Shown here: piece by piece, positions 16,717 to 25,606 of the stretch | Position numbering within the stretch: position 1 is the first letter of the stretch | How the letters are laid out: each line of letters begins with the position of its first letter | Assembly: GCA_030621085.1 (NCBI GenBank) | Contig: JAUXIJ010000014.1 | Span: 1 to 52,626 of the forward strand | Origin: Candidatus Cloacimonadota bacterium | GTDB taxonomy: Bacteria; Cloacimonadota; Cloacimonadia; Cloacimonadales; TCS61 | Direction of reading: 5' to 3' | Length of the DNA stretch: 52,626 nucleotides | The notes under the pieces: model-generated | Told to the model about the DNA's origin: nothing | What the model saw: the letters and a program-made list of their open reading frames with translations, nothing else | Databases searched by the model: none | Translations under genes and position numbers: made by a program

Positions 16717-18003
16717 ATGCCGCGATTGAGAGAGAAAATCAGATCGAGAATCCCAAAGATCAGGGCAAAGATCAAAGACGAGATCTTAAGCAAACATGCT
16801 GACAAAGTAGTCTGTAACGTTACAGTTAAACAAGTCTACGGTGGAATGAGAGGTGTAATCGGTTTAGTGTGTAATTCTTCATACGTGGATCCCTATCAGG
16901 GATTGCATATCAGGGGTATTCCTCTTGCGGAGCTTACCGACAGGATACCTGAAGAAATTTTTTATCTTCTCTGTACAGGCGAGATTCCTGGAAAACAAGA
17001 TCTGGAAAGATTACAGGAAGAGATGCATTTACGTTCCGAAGTTCCCGAATATGTGTGGAATGTTATCCGAGCATTGCCAAAAGATACTCATCCAATGACT
17101 ATGTTCAGCATCGCAATTATGGCAATGGAAAAAAATTCTATTTTCAAGGAAAAATATGCTGCTGGAATGAGAAAAGCAGATTACTGGGAAGCTACTCTGG
17201 ATGATTCTTTAGAAATTCTGGCAAAGTTGCCTGCCATCGCTGCCGGAATTTACAGGATAAGATACTCTATGGGGGATCTGATACCTTATGACAAATCTCT
17301 AGACTGGGGCGGTAATTATGCCAAAATGCTTGGCATTCCCGATCCGAAAGGAGAATTCGCAAAACTGGTAAGACTTTACCTTGTTCTTCACTGTGACCAT
17401 GAAGGTGGAAATGTTAGCGCATTTACTTCTCGTGTGGTTAATTCTGCACTCTCAAATCTCTATTATGCAGTTTCCGCAGGCTTGAATGGACTTGCAGGAC
17501 CATTGCACGGATTAGCAAATCAGGAGTGTTTGAAATTTGTTTTATCAATTCAAGAAAAATTTGATAAAGCTCCTTCCAAAAAAGAGCTGATAGATTTTGT
17601 ATTATCAACCTTGAAAGTTGGTAAAGTTATTCCCGGGTATGGTCATGCAGTTTTAAGGGAAACTGATCCGAGATTTACTGCATTTTATAAGTTTGGTGAT
17701 AAATATTGTTCCAAAGAAGAAACTTTCCTGATTGTGAAAAGACTTTTTGAAGTTGTTCCGGATATTTTGAAAGAATATGGTGGTGGGAAAATAGCTGATC
17801 CATACCCAAATGTTGATGCTATCTCGGGATCACTTTTATTCAAATATGGATTAACCATGTTTGATTATTACACTGTTATGTTCGGTGTTTCACGGGTATT
17901 GGGTTTTTGTGCTCAGGCAATTATGGCTCATGGTCTTCAGGCTCCAATCATCAGACCAAAGAGTGTTACTAATGAATGGATATTAGATAAGTTTAAAAAA
18001 TAG
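16717..18003 (+). CDS. Citrate synthase (eukaryotic/mitochondrial-like type)
   Basis: The protein has 428 residues and an AGGAGG site before the ATG. The catalytic triad is visible in LHCDHEGGNVSAF (His), VIPGYGHAVLRETDPRF (His) and PNVDAISG (Asp). GLNGLAGPLHGLANQE is also conserved. The long N-terminal extension with a YGGMRGVIGLV motif and the wording of the active site resemble the mitochondrial-type enzyme more than the E. coli GltA type. It condenses oxaloacetate and acetyl-CoA to citrate. It leads an operon with aconitase and isocitrate dehydrogenase. The stereochemistry (Si or Re) cannot be read from the sequence, but this family is Si. Confidence 0.92.
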   Translation: MPRLREKIRSRIPKIRAKIKDEILSKHADKVVCNVTVKQVYGGMRGVIGLVCNSSYVDPYQGLHIRGIPLAELTDRIPEEIFYLLCTGEIPGKQDLERLQEEMHLRSEVPEYVWNVIRALPKDTHPMTMFSIAIMAMEKNSIFKEKYAAGMRKADYWEATLDDSLEILAKLPAIAAGIYRIRYSMGDLIPYDKSLDWGGNYAKMLGIPDPKGEFAKLVRLYLVLHCDHEGGNVSAFTSRVVNSALSNLYYAVSAGLNGLAGPLHGLANQECLKFVLSIQEKFDKAPSKKELIDFVLSTLKVGKVIPGYGHAVLRETDPRFTAFYKFGDKYCSKEETFLIVKRLFEVVPDILKEYGGGKIADPYPNVDAISGSLLFKYGLTMFDYYTVMFGVSRVLGFCAQAIMAHGLQAPIIRPKSVTNEWILDKFKK

Positions 18004-18015
18004 TTTTCAGGTATT

Positions 18016-19953
18016 ATGGCTTTGAATATAGTTCAAAAAATAATTAAATCTCACCTGGTTGAAGGTGAGATGAAACCGGGTGAGGCTGTTGGCATAAAGA
18101 TAGATCAGACACTTACTCAAGATGCTACCGGTACAATGGCATATCTTGAATTCGAAGCGATGAACATACCTGAGATCAAAACAGAACTATCTGTTAGTTA
18201 TGTAGATCACAACACAAGCCAGATGGGCTTTGAAAATGCCGATGACCACAAATATCTTCAAACCATTGCAGAAAAATTCGGTATTCGTTATTCAAAAGCA
18301 GGGAATGGTATCTGCCACCAGGTACATCTGGAAAGATTCGGTCTGCCCGGCAAAACATTACTCGGTTCCGATAGTCATACTCCAACCGGTGGAGGTATCG
18401 GAATGATGGCTATCGGTTCTGGCGGATTGGATGTTGCCTGTGCTCTGGTAGGATTACCTTTTTATATCACTTGTCCGAAAGTTTTGAAGGTTGATCTATC
18501 TGGAAAACTAAATTTTTGGGTTACTGCAAAAGATGTTATCCTGTATATTTTAGAACTGCTTTCCACAAAAGGGAATGTCGGTTGGGTAGTAGAATTTGGT
18601 GGAGATGGAGTTAAAACATTATCTGTTCCCGAAAGAGCGACCATTACAAATATGGGAGCCGAGTTAGGAGTTACAACTTCGATCTTTCCCAGTGATGAGA
18701 TCACGAGATCATTTTTAAAAGCTCAAGATCGGGAAAGCGGTTGGGTGGAACTGAAAGCAGATGCAAGCGCTGAATATGACAGAGTAATTAATATCGATCT
18801 TGGAACACTTACCCCAAGGTTTGCTACACCACACAGCCCGGGAAATGTATGTCTTGTAAAAGAATTAGCAGGAACCAAAGTCGATCAGGTTTGCATTGGA
18901 AGTTGCACAAATGCTTCCTACAAAGATCTAAAGACAGTTGCCAGTATGGTGAAAGGCAAAAAATTATCGGCACATGTAAGTTTAGCTGTTGCTCCCGGCT
19001 CGAAACAGGTTTTCAAAATGTTAGCAGATAATGGTGCACTTTTGGATCTCATCGATTTTGGTGCCCGTATCATGGAATCTGCCTGTGGTTTCTGCATCGG
19101 AAATGGACAGGCACCTTGCACCGATGCCATCTCTATCCGCACGAACAATCGTAACTTCAAGGGTCGTTCGGGAACTGCATCGGCAAATGTCTATCTGGCC
19201 AGCCCGGAAACTGCGGCTGCATGTGCTATCACAGGTGTTATCACCGATCCCCGCGATCTTGGAATTTCTCCCCAAATTGAAATTCCAGACGATTTCCCAA
19301 TTGATGACAGCATGGTATTTTTTAAGAAAAATAAAGATGTAAAAATCTATCGGGGACCCAACATTGGAGATCCTCCACAAAGTGAACCTTTAACAAAAGA
19401 CCTCGTTGGTGAGGTCGCATTGAAGGTAGAAGATAAGATCACAACAGATCATATTATGCCAGCCGGAATACGTTTGAAATACCGCTCGAATATTCCCAAA
19501 TATTCCCAGTTTGTATTTGAACCGGTCGATCCTACTTTTCCAAACCGCTGTCTTTCTAATAAAGAAAAAGCAAATTTTATTGTAGCAGGTTTAAGTTATG
19601 GACAGGGTTCTTCGCGCGAACATGCAGCAATTTGTCCTGCCTACCTGGGAGTAAAAGCAGTGATCGCAAAATCTATTGAAAGAATTCACTGGGCAAATCT
19701 TATTAATTTCGGTATTATTCCCATGATGTTTGTTAATGAAAACGATTATGATAAAATCGAGCAGTCAGATGAATTATCTATGAAAGAAATAACTAAAGCC
19801 GTGAAATACGAAGAAACTTTCATTATCAAGAATATTAAAAAGAATTATAATTTCGAAGTTAAGTTGGAGTTCAGTAAGAGAGAAAGAGAAATTATTCTTG
19901 CAGGTGGCGTATTGAATTATATTTCAAAACCCGAATTAAAAAAAGGAGGATAA
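18016..19953 (+). CDS. Aconitate hydratase
   Basis: The protein has 645 residues, the shorter aconitase form. It has DSHTPTGGGIGMMAIGSGG, then the cluster-binding cysteines in IGSCTNASYKDL and ESACGFCIGNGQAPC. The swivel domain carries VGEVALKVEDKITTDHIMPAG and YGQGSSREHAAICPAYLG. It isomerises citrate to isocitrate through a [4Fe-4S] cluster. The ATG lies 12 bases after the citrate synthase stop, with a poor ribosome site (TTCAGG), so translational coupling is likely. Conservation of all cluster ligands argues for an active enzyme. Confidence 0.94.
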   Translation: MALNIVQKIIKSHLVEGEMKPGEAVGIKIDQTLTQDATGTMAYLEFEAMNIPEIKTELSVSYVDHNTSQMGFENADDHKYLQTIAEKFGIRYSKAGNGICHQVHLERFGLPGKTLLGSDSHTPTGGGIGMMAIGSGGLDVACALVGLPFYITCPKVLKVDLSGKLNFWVTAKDVILYILELLSTKGNVGWVVEFGGDGVKTLSVPERATITNMGAELGVTTSIFPSDEITRSFLKAQDRESGWVELKADASAEYDRVINIDLGTLTPRFATPHSPGNVCLVKELAGTKVDQVCIGSCTNASYKDLKTVASMVKGKKLSAHVSLAVAPGSKQVFKMLADNGALLDLIDFGARIMESACGFCIGNGQAPCTDAISIRTNNRNFKGRSGTASANVYLASPETAAACAITGVITDPRDLGISPQIEIPDDFPIDDSMVFFKKNKDVKIYRGPNIGDPPQSEPLTKDLVGEVALKVEDKITTDHIMPAGIRLKYRSNIPKYSQFVFEPVDPTFPNRCLSNKEKANFIVAGLSYGQGSSREHAAICPAYLGVKAVIAKSIERIHWANLINFGIIPMMFVNENDYDKIEQSDELSMKEITKAVKYEETFIIKNIKKNYNFEVKLEFSKREREIILAGGVLNYISKPELKKGG

Positions 19954-19954
19954 A

Positions 19955-20380
19955 ATGTTAGAAAAATTAAAAAAAGAAGTCTGGAGTCATTTCAAACAAA
20001 CACAAGTGGTGTATTTTGCCACCACTGGCAAAAGAAGACCAAGAGTAAGACCCGTTACTTTAATTCATTTAGATGAAAAATTCTATATTGCCACCGGAAC
20101 AAAAGACGCAAAAGTGAGACAGATCAGAAATAACAAGAATATAGAATTTTGTTATCCTATAACTGATGGAAAGAATAGTGGTTACATTCGTGGTGTAGGT
20201 AGTGTAATCGTCATAAAAGATATTCCCTTGAAAAAGAAAATTATGGAAATAATCCCGTTTATTAAGAAATTTTTCCCAAAAGCTGATGATCCCAACTTTA
20301 CACTTTTAGAGATAAAAATAAGAGGAGGCCAATATTTGAAAATTGGTGAATTAAAAGTAGAAAAATTCAAAACTACATAA
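19955..20380 (+). CDS. Pyridoxamine 5'-phosphate oxidase-like flavoprotein
   Basis: The protein has 141 residues with AAAGGAGG inside the aconitase 3' end and a one-base gap. The split-barrel pattern is visible in VVYFATTGKRRPRVRPVTLIH, here shortened to its core ATTGKRRPRVRPV, with FYIATGTKDAKVRQIRNN, the FMN-phosphate-binding Lys/Arg region, and ENA-like IEFCYPI. Members bind FMN or F420 and reduce diverse substrates, so the exact role is unknown. It is tightly packed between aconitase and isocitrate dehydrogenase. Confidence 0.7.
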   Translation: MLEKLKKEVWSHFKQTQVVYFATTGKRRPRVRPVTLIHLDEKFYIATGTKDAKVRQIRNNKNIEFCYPITDGKNSGYIRGVGSVIVIKDIPLKKKIMEIIPFIKKFFPKADDPNFTLLEIKIRGGQYLKIGELKVEKFKTT

Positions 20381-20388
20381 GGTAAAAA

Positions 20389-21678
20389 ATGAAAACAATA
20401 GAATCAAACAATCCAATAATTCCTTTCATAGAAGGTGACGGAATTGGTCCCGATATCTGGAAAGTTACAAAAAAAGTTATAGATGCAGCCGTAGAGAAAG
20501 CTTTTAATGGAAAGAAAAAAATTCAATGGCTTGAAATTCATGCAGGTCTTTCGGCACTGAAAAAATATGGGAATGACGATATTTTACCAGAAGAGACGCT
20601 GAACGCAATTCGAAAGCATAAGATCGCCATCAAAGGACCTCTCACCACACCTGTGGGTGGATTTGATTATGTGTGCCTGGTCTGTGCAAAAGAGCAGGAT
20701 GGAATTGATGGAAAAAGACCCGTGAAATGTGTAAAATGTGGCTCAGAATATATTACCAAGAGATTTCGTTCCCTAAACGTGGGATTAAGGCAGATCCTGG
20801 ATCTTTATGCCTGTGTGCGTCCGGTGAGATGGTATAGTGGAGTTCCATCTCCGGTTAAACAACCGGAAAAATTAAATGTGATAGTTTTCAGAGAAAATAC
20901 GGAAGACGTATATGCAGGAATAGAATTCCAGGAAGGTACACATGATGCCGGGAAGATCATCAGTTTCCTGACCAATGTAATGGAGAAAAAAGTTCGTGAA
21001 GATAGTGGAATCGGCATTAAACCTATTTCCATTACATGTTCCAAAAGGCTGGTAAGAAAAGCCATAGAACATGCCATCCAACAAAACTTACCAAGTGTTA
21101 CGTTGGTTCATAAAGGTAACATTATGAAATTCACCGAAGGTGCATTTCGGGACTGGGGATACGAACTTGCAAAAGAAGAATACAGGGAGAAAATAGTTAC
21201 CGAACAGGAATTGTGGGATGAATTTGACGGCAACATGCCGAAAGGAAAGATATTGATCAAAGATAGAATTGCAGACCAGATGTTTCAACAGGTTCTGCTC
21301 CGTCCCGACGAATACAGCGTGTTAGCAACTCCCAATTTGAACGGAGATTATCTTTCCGATGCCTGTGCTGCACAGGTAGGCGGACTCGGTCTGGCACCCG
21401 GGGCGAACATCGGAGATGAGATCGCTCTCTTTGAAGCAACTCATGGCACAGCTCCCAAATATACAGGATTAGATAAAGTTAATCCCAGTTCATTGATCCT
21501 TTCCGGTGTGATGATGCTGAAATATATGGGTTGGAACGAATCAGCGGAAATGATAGAAACTGCACTTGAAACAACCATTTCCAATAAAACCGTTACTTAT
21601 GATCTTGAACGTCAGATGAGTGGTGCAACCAAACTTAAGACCTCAGAGTTTGGAGATAAAATAATTGAGAATATGTAA
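20389..21678 (+). CDS. icd: NADP-type isocitrate dehydrogenase with zinc-ribbon insert
   Basis: The protein has 429 residues and aligns by eye along its whole length with E. coli Icd: [66 protein letters not shown] and [24 protein letters not shown] with YDLER keeps the NADP-selecting residues. Between GPLTTPVGG and RSLNV, where E. coli has one or two residues, there is an insert of about 35 residues (about 92-126) with CLVC (C96, C99) and CVKC (C114, C117), a zinc-ribbon pattern. RSLNV holds the serine that is phosphorylated in E. coli. It oxidises isocitrate to 2-oxoglutarate. The ATG follows a modest AAGG. Confidence 0.92.
   Translation: MKTIESNNPIIPFIEGDGIGPDIWKVTKKVIDAAVEKAFNGKKKIQWLEIHAGLSALKKYGNDDILPEETLNAIRKHKIAIKGPLTTPVGGFDYVCLVCAKEQDGIDGKRPVKCVKCGSEYITKRFRSLNVGLRQILDLYACVRPVRWYSGVPSPVKQPEKLNVIVFRENTEDVYAGIEFQEGTHDAGKIISFLTNVMEKKVREDSGIGIKPISITCSKRLVRKAIEHAIQQNLPSVTLVHKGNIMKFTEGAFRDWGYELAKEEYREKIVTEQELWDEFDGNMPKGKILIKDRIADQMFQQVLLRPDEYSVLATPNLNGDYLSDACAAQVGGLGLAPGANIGDEIALFEATHGTAPKYTGLDKVNPSSLILSGVMMLKYMGWNESAEMIETALETTISNKTVTYDLERQMSGATKLKTSEFGDKIIENM
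20662..20766 (+). other. Zinc-ribbon insertion within icd
   Basis: This segment codes for the extra residues 92-126 of the isocitrate dehydrogenase, with two CxxC pairs 14 residues apart. It is in frame, keeps both flanking motifs intact and lies right at the substrate-binding phosphorylation loop. Confidence 0.75.
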
Positions 21679-21692
21679 AACAAGGAGAATAA

Positions 21693-22364
21693 ATGCAGAA
21701 GTATGATGAATTATTTTCACAGGCAGAAGAATACAAAATGGGAGGGAAACCCAGTGAAGCCGTAAAGATCTATAATACAATTCTAAAAAAAGATGCCGAC
21801 AATATTCCTGCCCTGATGAATTCAGCAAATTTGCATTTTTTATTGGGAAATCTGAAAAAGTCTATCAAAGCGTATGAAAGAGTTTTAACCTTGAAACCAA
21901 ATTTCTGTTTTGCTCTTTATAAATTAGGTATCGCTCATTATCGAGCTGCTCATTTTGTACGTGCTATTGAAATATTCGAAAAGATAGTTAGTACAGAAAG
22001 TGAACTTTATATGGCATATAATTGGCTTGGACTGTGTTATTATCATACAGGCAAAGAAGAAAAGGGTATTGAAGTATATTCAAAGTTATTGGAAAAAACA
22101 AAAGAACCGTTCATAGTTAATTATCATCGGGCTATTTCTTATAAATCCAGTGGGCAATATGATAAGGCGATCAAAGGGTTCATGAAGTTGATCAAAGATA
22201 ATCCCGAGCATGTATCTGCACACTATCACCTTGGACTGGCATATTTAGGAAAACATGAAAATTTTAAAGCATTGAAGTTATTCAAAAAAGTTTTGGAATT
22301 AAATCCTGAACATAAAAGTGCAAAGTTAAAGATCGAATATATAACCGAAGCTCCCTCGATTTGA
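21693..22364 (+). CDS. TPR-repeat protein (paralogue 2)
   Basis: The protein has 223 residues, cytosolic by absence of signal or membrane segments, with an AAGGAG site before the ATG. About six TPR units are visible, such as ILKKDADNIPALMNSANLHF, VLTLKPNFCFALYKLGIAHY and LIKDNPEHVSAHYHLGLAYL. It is a paralogue of the TPR protein between sucD and the fumarase genes, lacking about 45 C-terminal residues of that one. It is the last gene of the citrate synthase operon. Its stop codon is already part of a dispersed intergenic repeat. The function is unknown; a scaffold role with TCA enzymes is possible. Confidence 0.8.
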   Translation: MQKYDELFSQAEEYKMGGKPSEAVKIYNTILKKDADNIPALMNSANLHFLLGNLKKSIKAYERVLTLKPNFCFALYKLGIAHYRAAHFVRAIEIFEKIVSTESELYMAYNWLGLCYYHTGKEEKGIEVYSKLLEKTKEPFIVNYHRAISYKSSGQYDKAIKGFMKLIKDNPEHVSAHYHLGLAYLGKHENFKALKLFKKVLELNPEHKSAKLKIEYITEAPSI

Positions 22365-22456
22365 TCTCCCTTTTGCTTGTCGCGGCGTAATTCCGATTTA
22401 TCGGAACGAAGACGGAAAGGGAGAAAGATCGACGTAAGTCGATCAAGAGGGTTAAT
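22362..22456. repeat. Dispersed intergenic repeat A, copy 1
   Basis: It begins TGATCTCCCTTTTGC and includes TTCCGATTTATCGGAA (a hairpin), GACGGAAAGGGAGAAAGATC, GACGTAAGTCGATCAAGAGG and GTTAATG. The outer CTCCCTTT and AAAGGGAG arms are complementary. A close copy lies at 26904. The first three bases are the stop codon of the TPR gene. Confidence 0.75.
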
Positions 22457-22540
22457 GAACTCACCCTGCTGTCCCTCTCTTCACTCGAATAGAGGGAACA
22501 TAAGAAACCACTTGGTATTGTGAAAACGAGCAAAAATGGC

Positions 22541-22594
22541 TGTCACTCTGAGAGACTCTCTCAATGGTATTCGACGAAGAGTCTGATTTTTTAT
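22541..22594. repeat. TGTCA-CTGAGA / GAAGAGTCTGA-type repeat
   Basis: TGTCACTCTGAGAGACTCTC, then CGACGAAGAGTCTGATTTTTT. The arms pair imperfectly (GACTCT/AGAGTC). It resembles the longer element at 40011-40142, which has the same GTCA-CTGAGA start and a CAGATTTTTT end. Confidence 0.45.
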
Positions 22595-22617
22595 AGAAAC
22601 CGTAGGAGGAATATGTT

Positions 22618-22770
22618 CCTTTCCAGTCTTCGTTAAAACTGATATTCGTTTAAACCCACGAATTAATTCGTGGGTTTTTGAAGAGGATGTCGAGAGGATG
22701 CTAATCCATTGATTAGTAGAATCCCTTGCTTTTCCCTTTTAGCAAAAGGGAACATAAGAAAAGCAAGAAG
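22618..22770. repeat. Composite intergenic repeat D+E, copy 1
   Basis: Part D (to about 22678) contains CTTCGTTAAAACTGATATTCG and the perfect 20-base palindrome CCCACGAATTAATTCGTGGG. Part E (22718 on) contains AGAATCCCTTGCTTTTCCC, then AGCAAAAGGGAACATAAGAA. In this copy a spacer with CTAATCCATTGATTAG, itself a hairpin, separates the parts; copy 2 at 25607 lacks it. The rest of the gap from the TPR stop to the YgjP gene shows only such repeats and no gene. Confidence 0.75.
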
Positions 22771-22875
22771 GAATCGATCTCATCCCCGGTCTTTACCAAG
22801 CTACCCCCCGGCAAGCCAACCCTTCTCCTATCGAGGAGAAGGGAGTTGAATTGTCTTTGCGAGAAACCTTACAAT

Positions 22876-23445
22876 CTACAAAATATACATATGATGTTTT
22901 TTCAATTCTTTATTAAGCTGCCTGGCTTGTGGTAGAATTTTTTCCAACTCCTGCCAGAATTTAATACTGTGATCCTTATAGCAGGTATGAACAAGTTCAT
23001 GCAGAATAATATATTCCTGCAACTTATCTGGCAGTCTCAATATCTTATGGTTCAAGCTGATGTTATTATTTTGTGAACAACTACCCCAGCGGGTCTTCTG
23101 GCTGCGAATAGAAACTTTATTGTAACGGAATCCAAAACGTTTTGCTAATTCCTGCAAGTGAGAAGTTAATTGCTTTTTTGCCAGTAGCGGATCTATGTTA
23201 TTATTACTCTTCTTGGCTTTTATAGCTTGCTCTTCATACTTTTTTACAGAAAGCAAATGCTTCGAAATCCAATTTCGTTTGGAATCAACAAATTGAAGTG
23301 CCTTCCGCAGGGGGACTGCCGGGGGTACGGATACTTGTATTCCTCTAAATGGTTTAATGGAAATACGAATGTGTTTTGCACGCGCACTGCGTATGAACGT
23401 TACACTGCCAATCCCTTCTATTTGCTCTGTTATCTGTCCAGCCAT
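22876..23445 (-). CDS. YgjP-like zinc metallopeptidase (DUF45/SprT-like)
   Basis: The protein has 189 residues. The N-terminal half has the basic, strand-rich pattern of YgjP (SARAKHIRISIKPFRGIQVSV). The C-terminal half has VSIRSQKTRWGSCSQNNNIS, a family hallmark, and the zinc-binding HELVHTCYKDHSIKFW with HExxH and a third ligand His. The molecular role of the family is poorly known. The gene starts within the 3' end of the LOG-family gene (16-base overlap), so the two are co-transcribed. Confidence 0.82.
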   Translation of the reverse strand: MAGQITEQIEGIGSVTFIRSARAKHIRISIKPFRGIQVSVPPAVPLRKALQFVDSKRNWISKHLLSVKKYEEQAIKAKKSNNNIDPLLAKKQLTSHLQELAKRFGFRYNKVSIRSQKTRWGSCSQNNNISLNHKILRLPDKLQEYIILHELVHTCYKDHSIKFWQELEKILPQARQLNKELKKHHMYIL

Positions 23446-24011
23446 TTATCTATTTTGGGTGCCTTGTATTTGCTGAATTGCTCAAATAAATTTTCGGGAG
23501 TTACATCCCACATCAACATATCGCGATGTTCCGGACGGATGAATCTCTCTTTTACCGCGTTATCCAGGAAGGTAAAAAGTTTATCGTAATAACCACAGAT
23601 ATTAAGTATACCGCAGGGTTTGGTATGATAGCCGATCTGCGCCCAGGTAACCATCTCCAGTATTTCTTCAAAGGTTCCCATACCCCCCGGTAATGCAATA
23701 AATGAATCTGCCAGTTCAAACATCATATTTTTTCGCTGGTGCATTGTATCTGTGATGTGCAGTTTCACAAATTTTGGGTGCTGCACTTTATCTTCGAACA
23801 CTTTGGGCATCACAGCCGTTACTCTGGCACCACCATTTAAGGCAGTTCGGGCTACTTCGCCCATTAATCCCAGGGTAGAGCCACCATAAATAAGCTCCAT
23901 TTGACGCGAAGCTATTTCCTTTCCCAGTTGAGCTGCCGCTTTGGTAAAAGCCGGATTTGCTCCCGGACTCGATCCGCAGAACACGCATATTTTTTTTATT
24001 ATTATCTCCAC
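23430..24011 (-). CDS. LOG family protein (nucleotide phosphoribohydrolase-like)
   Basis: The protein has 193 residues. It starts at GTG by frame; no good ribosome site precedes it and a slightly later start is possible. KKICVFCGSSPGANPAF is the nucleotide-binding start, and FIALPGGMGTFEEILEMVTW is the signature PGGxGTxxE motif of LOG (Lonely Guy) proteins. Family members cleave the N-glycosidic bond of cytokinin riboside phosphates or ordinary nucleoside 5'-monophosphates. Here nucleotide salvage or stress metabolism is more likely than hormone synthesis. Confidence 0.85.
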   Translation of the reverse strand: MEIIIKKICVFCGSSPGANPAFTKAAAQLGKEIASRQMELIYGGSTLGLMGEVARTALNGGARVTAVMPKVFEDKVQHPKFVKLHITDTMHQRKNMMFELADSFIALPGGMGTFEEILEMVTWAQIGYHTKPCGILNICGYYDKLFTFLDNAVKERFIRPEHRDMLMWDVTPENLFEQFSKYKAPKIDKWLDR

Positions 24012-24099
24012 GAGATATGAAAATCACGGAAGAGTTAAAAAGTCAAATAGAATTTAATTTTCTACTTCCATTTAGTCTCCCTTTTTAAGGGAGAATTAA

Positions 24100-24181
24100 A
24101 GAGGGTTAATACCTGTTACTTCATTTGGATCGTCAAAATAAGTCATGCCCTGATGCATATCAGGGAACCAAGAAAACCTCT
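24100..24181. repeat. Dispersed intergenic repeat B, copy 1, with hairpin insert
   Basis: GAGGGTTAATACCTGTTACT and TTGGATCGTCAAAATAAGT, then AACCAAGAAAACCTC. Between AAGT and AACC this copy has 22 extra bases with CCCTGAT-GCAT-ATCAGGG, a perfect hairpin, absent from the copy at 26990. The surrounding gap between the LOG gene and the next stop holds no gene that I can support. Confidence 0.7.
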
Positions 24182-24242
24182 TCTAGCCTTTTGCAACTCT
24201 CGAATCACACTCACTTCGTTCACTGCGATTCAAGTCTTGAAG

Positions 24243-25487
24243 CTATTCTTTTACAGGGAAAATTTTAACTTCGGAAATGCAGGTATCATCATATTTAGAG
24301 CCTTTGTATACTTCAAGGATCTGAAGTTTGAGCTTATTCATGAAGATTGGTTTATCGAATTCTATATATTGCATAGCGATTGTATCTTCTAACGTATATC
24401 TTAGAAATTGAGGTCTTGTTAATCCATTCTCACATTCAAGCACTAGTTCTTTTATCCGGTTATTTTGTTTAAAAATATCAATATTTTTTGCGTATCCGTT
24501 TATAATACCTATTTTTTGAATTTTATATAATCCTTTTTTCCAATACTCATTACCAGTTTCTGAATACGGAGTTATGTCTATTGTAATAAATTCGTTTATT
24601 CCAAAAGTTTTTTTGCCTGTAGTAGTAGCCCAGGCAGTTTCCGGTCGTTCATCAACAATATTCCAAACCGAATAACGGTCGTTTTTATCTTCAAGTTCTG
24701 AACTGGCAGAAATTTTATTTATAAGCGGCGGGTCAGGTTTAAAGATCTCAATGTCAAAATCGGGTTCAATATCTGTAAAAACCATTTTGATCACATTTTG
24801 CTCAATAACATAATTATCAGGTGAGATCCTTAAACCACGATTTTCAGTTCTGGTATTTATTTTCATTTCTCCATCTTCTTCATAAAAACTATGGAAAAAA
24901 ACGGTTCTATTCACCATTTGGCTGAAGGGGATTCCTGAATCAATAAAAACAGAGATCGTGTCGATAGTTCCTTTCCATGAAGCTCCTGTAGTCAAAATGT
25001 AAATAGCTTTACCACCATCTCCATAGTGTGTAGTATACTCTTGTGAATAAGTGTTTGTAATATATTTTGTTTCACCTTTGTTAAAATGTACTTCAAAACA
25101 CTCATATAATTCCTGCATATCATGTTCTCTCTGGCTTTCATTATATTTTCTGAATACTTTATATATCGAATTTCCATCAAAAGCTGAGAAATCATTAATT
25201 CCGTAACTTACTGAATGATCAGAAGATAACATATAATTTGGGAAGCCCATAACCACAGACTGTTCATCAGCATCATTTACAAATGTATAATCTACTCTAT
25301 ATTTACATTCATCTTCATAGAGAGTGATATGGATCTGCTCATTTTTCATTTTTACAAACTCGTTATTCATAACCTTAACATTACCGCTTGGGGAAAACCC
25401 CATAGCTGCTGCATCAGATAGAAGTTCTGTCGGATTGAAAATTAGCATAGTTAGTAGAACAATCATAAATAAAGTACCTTTTTTCAT
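24243..25487 (-). CDS. Exported DUF4424-like protein with discoidin-like domain
   Basis: The protein has 414 residues from the ATG preceded by GGAGG nine bases upstream. An in-frame ATG at 25544 with AGGAG is an alternative and would add 19 residues. MKKGTLFMIVLLTMLIFN followed by a polar AAA site is a signal peptide. About 30-260 resembles DUF4424 (mixed strands, ITLYEDECKYRVDYTFVND, a FPNYM motif). About 265-414 resembles the discoidin-like NADase-type glycan-binding domain: SASSELEDKNDRYSVWNIVD, TAWATTTG and IGIINGYAKNIDIFKQNNRI. The protein is likely periplasmic or surface-bound, perhaps carbohydrate-binding. It stands alone between repeat-rich gaps. Confidence 0.65.
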   Translation of the reverse strand: MKKGTLFMIVLLTMLIFNPTELLSDAAAMGFSPSGNVKVMNNEFVKMKNEQIHITLYEDECKYRVDYTFVNDADEQSVVMGFPNYMLSSDHSVSYGINDFSAFDGNSIYKVFRKYNESQREHDMQELYECFEVHFNKGETKYITNTYSQEYTTHYGDGGKAIYILTTGASWKGTIDTISVFIDSGIPFSQMVNRTVFFHSFYEEDGEMKINTRTENRGLRISPDNYVIEQNVIKMVFTDIEPDFDIEIFKPDPPLINKISASSELEDKNDRYSVWNIVDERPETAWATTTGKKTFGINEFITIDITPYSETGNEYWKKGLYKIQKIGIINGYAKNIDIFKQNNRIKELVLECENGLTRPQFLRYTLEDTIAMQYIEFDKPIFMNKLKLQILEVYKGSKYDDTCISEVKIFPVKE

Positions 25488-25606
25488 AATTCGGTTCCTC
25501 CATTTTCTAATAGGTTTGATAATACTGGTAATTATAATATTCATAATTATTTCTCCTAATATGGAAATTCTTGATTTTGAAAAATAATGTCAATTATTTA
25601 TTTCGA

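Noticed and set aside
18918..19380. Open frames on both strands within aconitase
   Set aside because: They lie opposite or out of frame with well-conserved aconitase motifs.
22726..22935. Plus-strand 69-codon ORF before the YgjP gene
   Set aside because: It consists of dispersed-repeat sequence and the antisense end of the YgjP gene.
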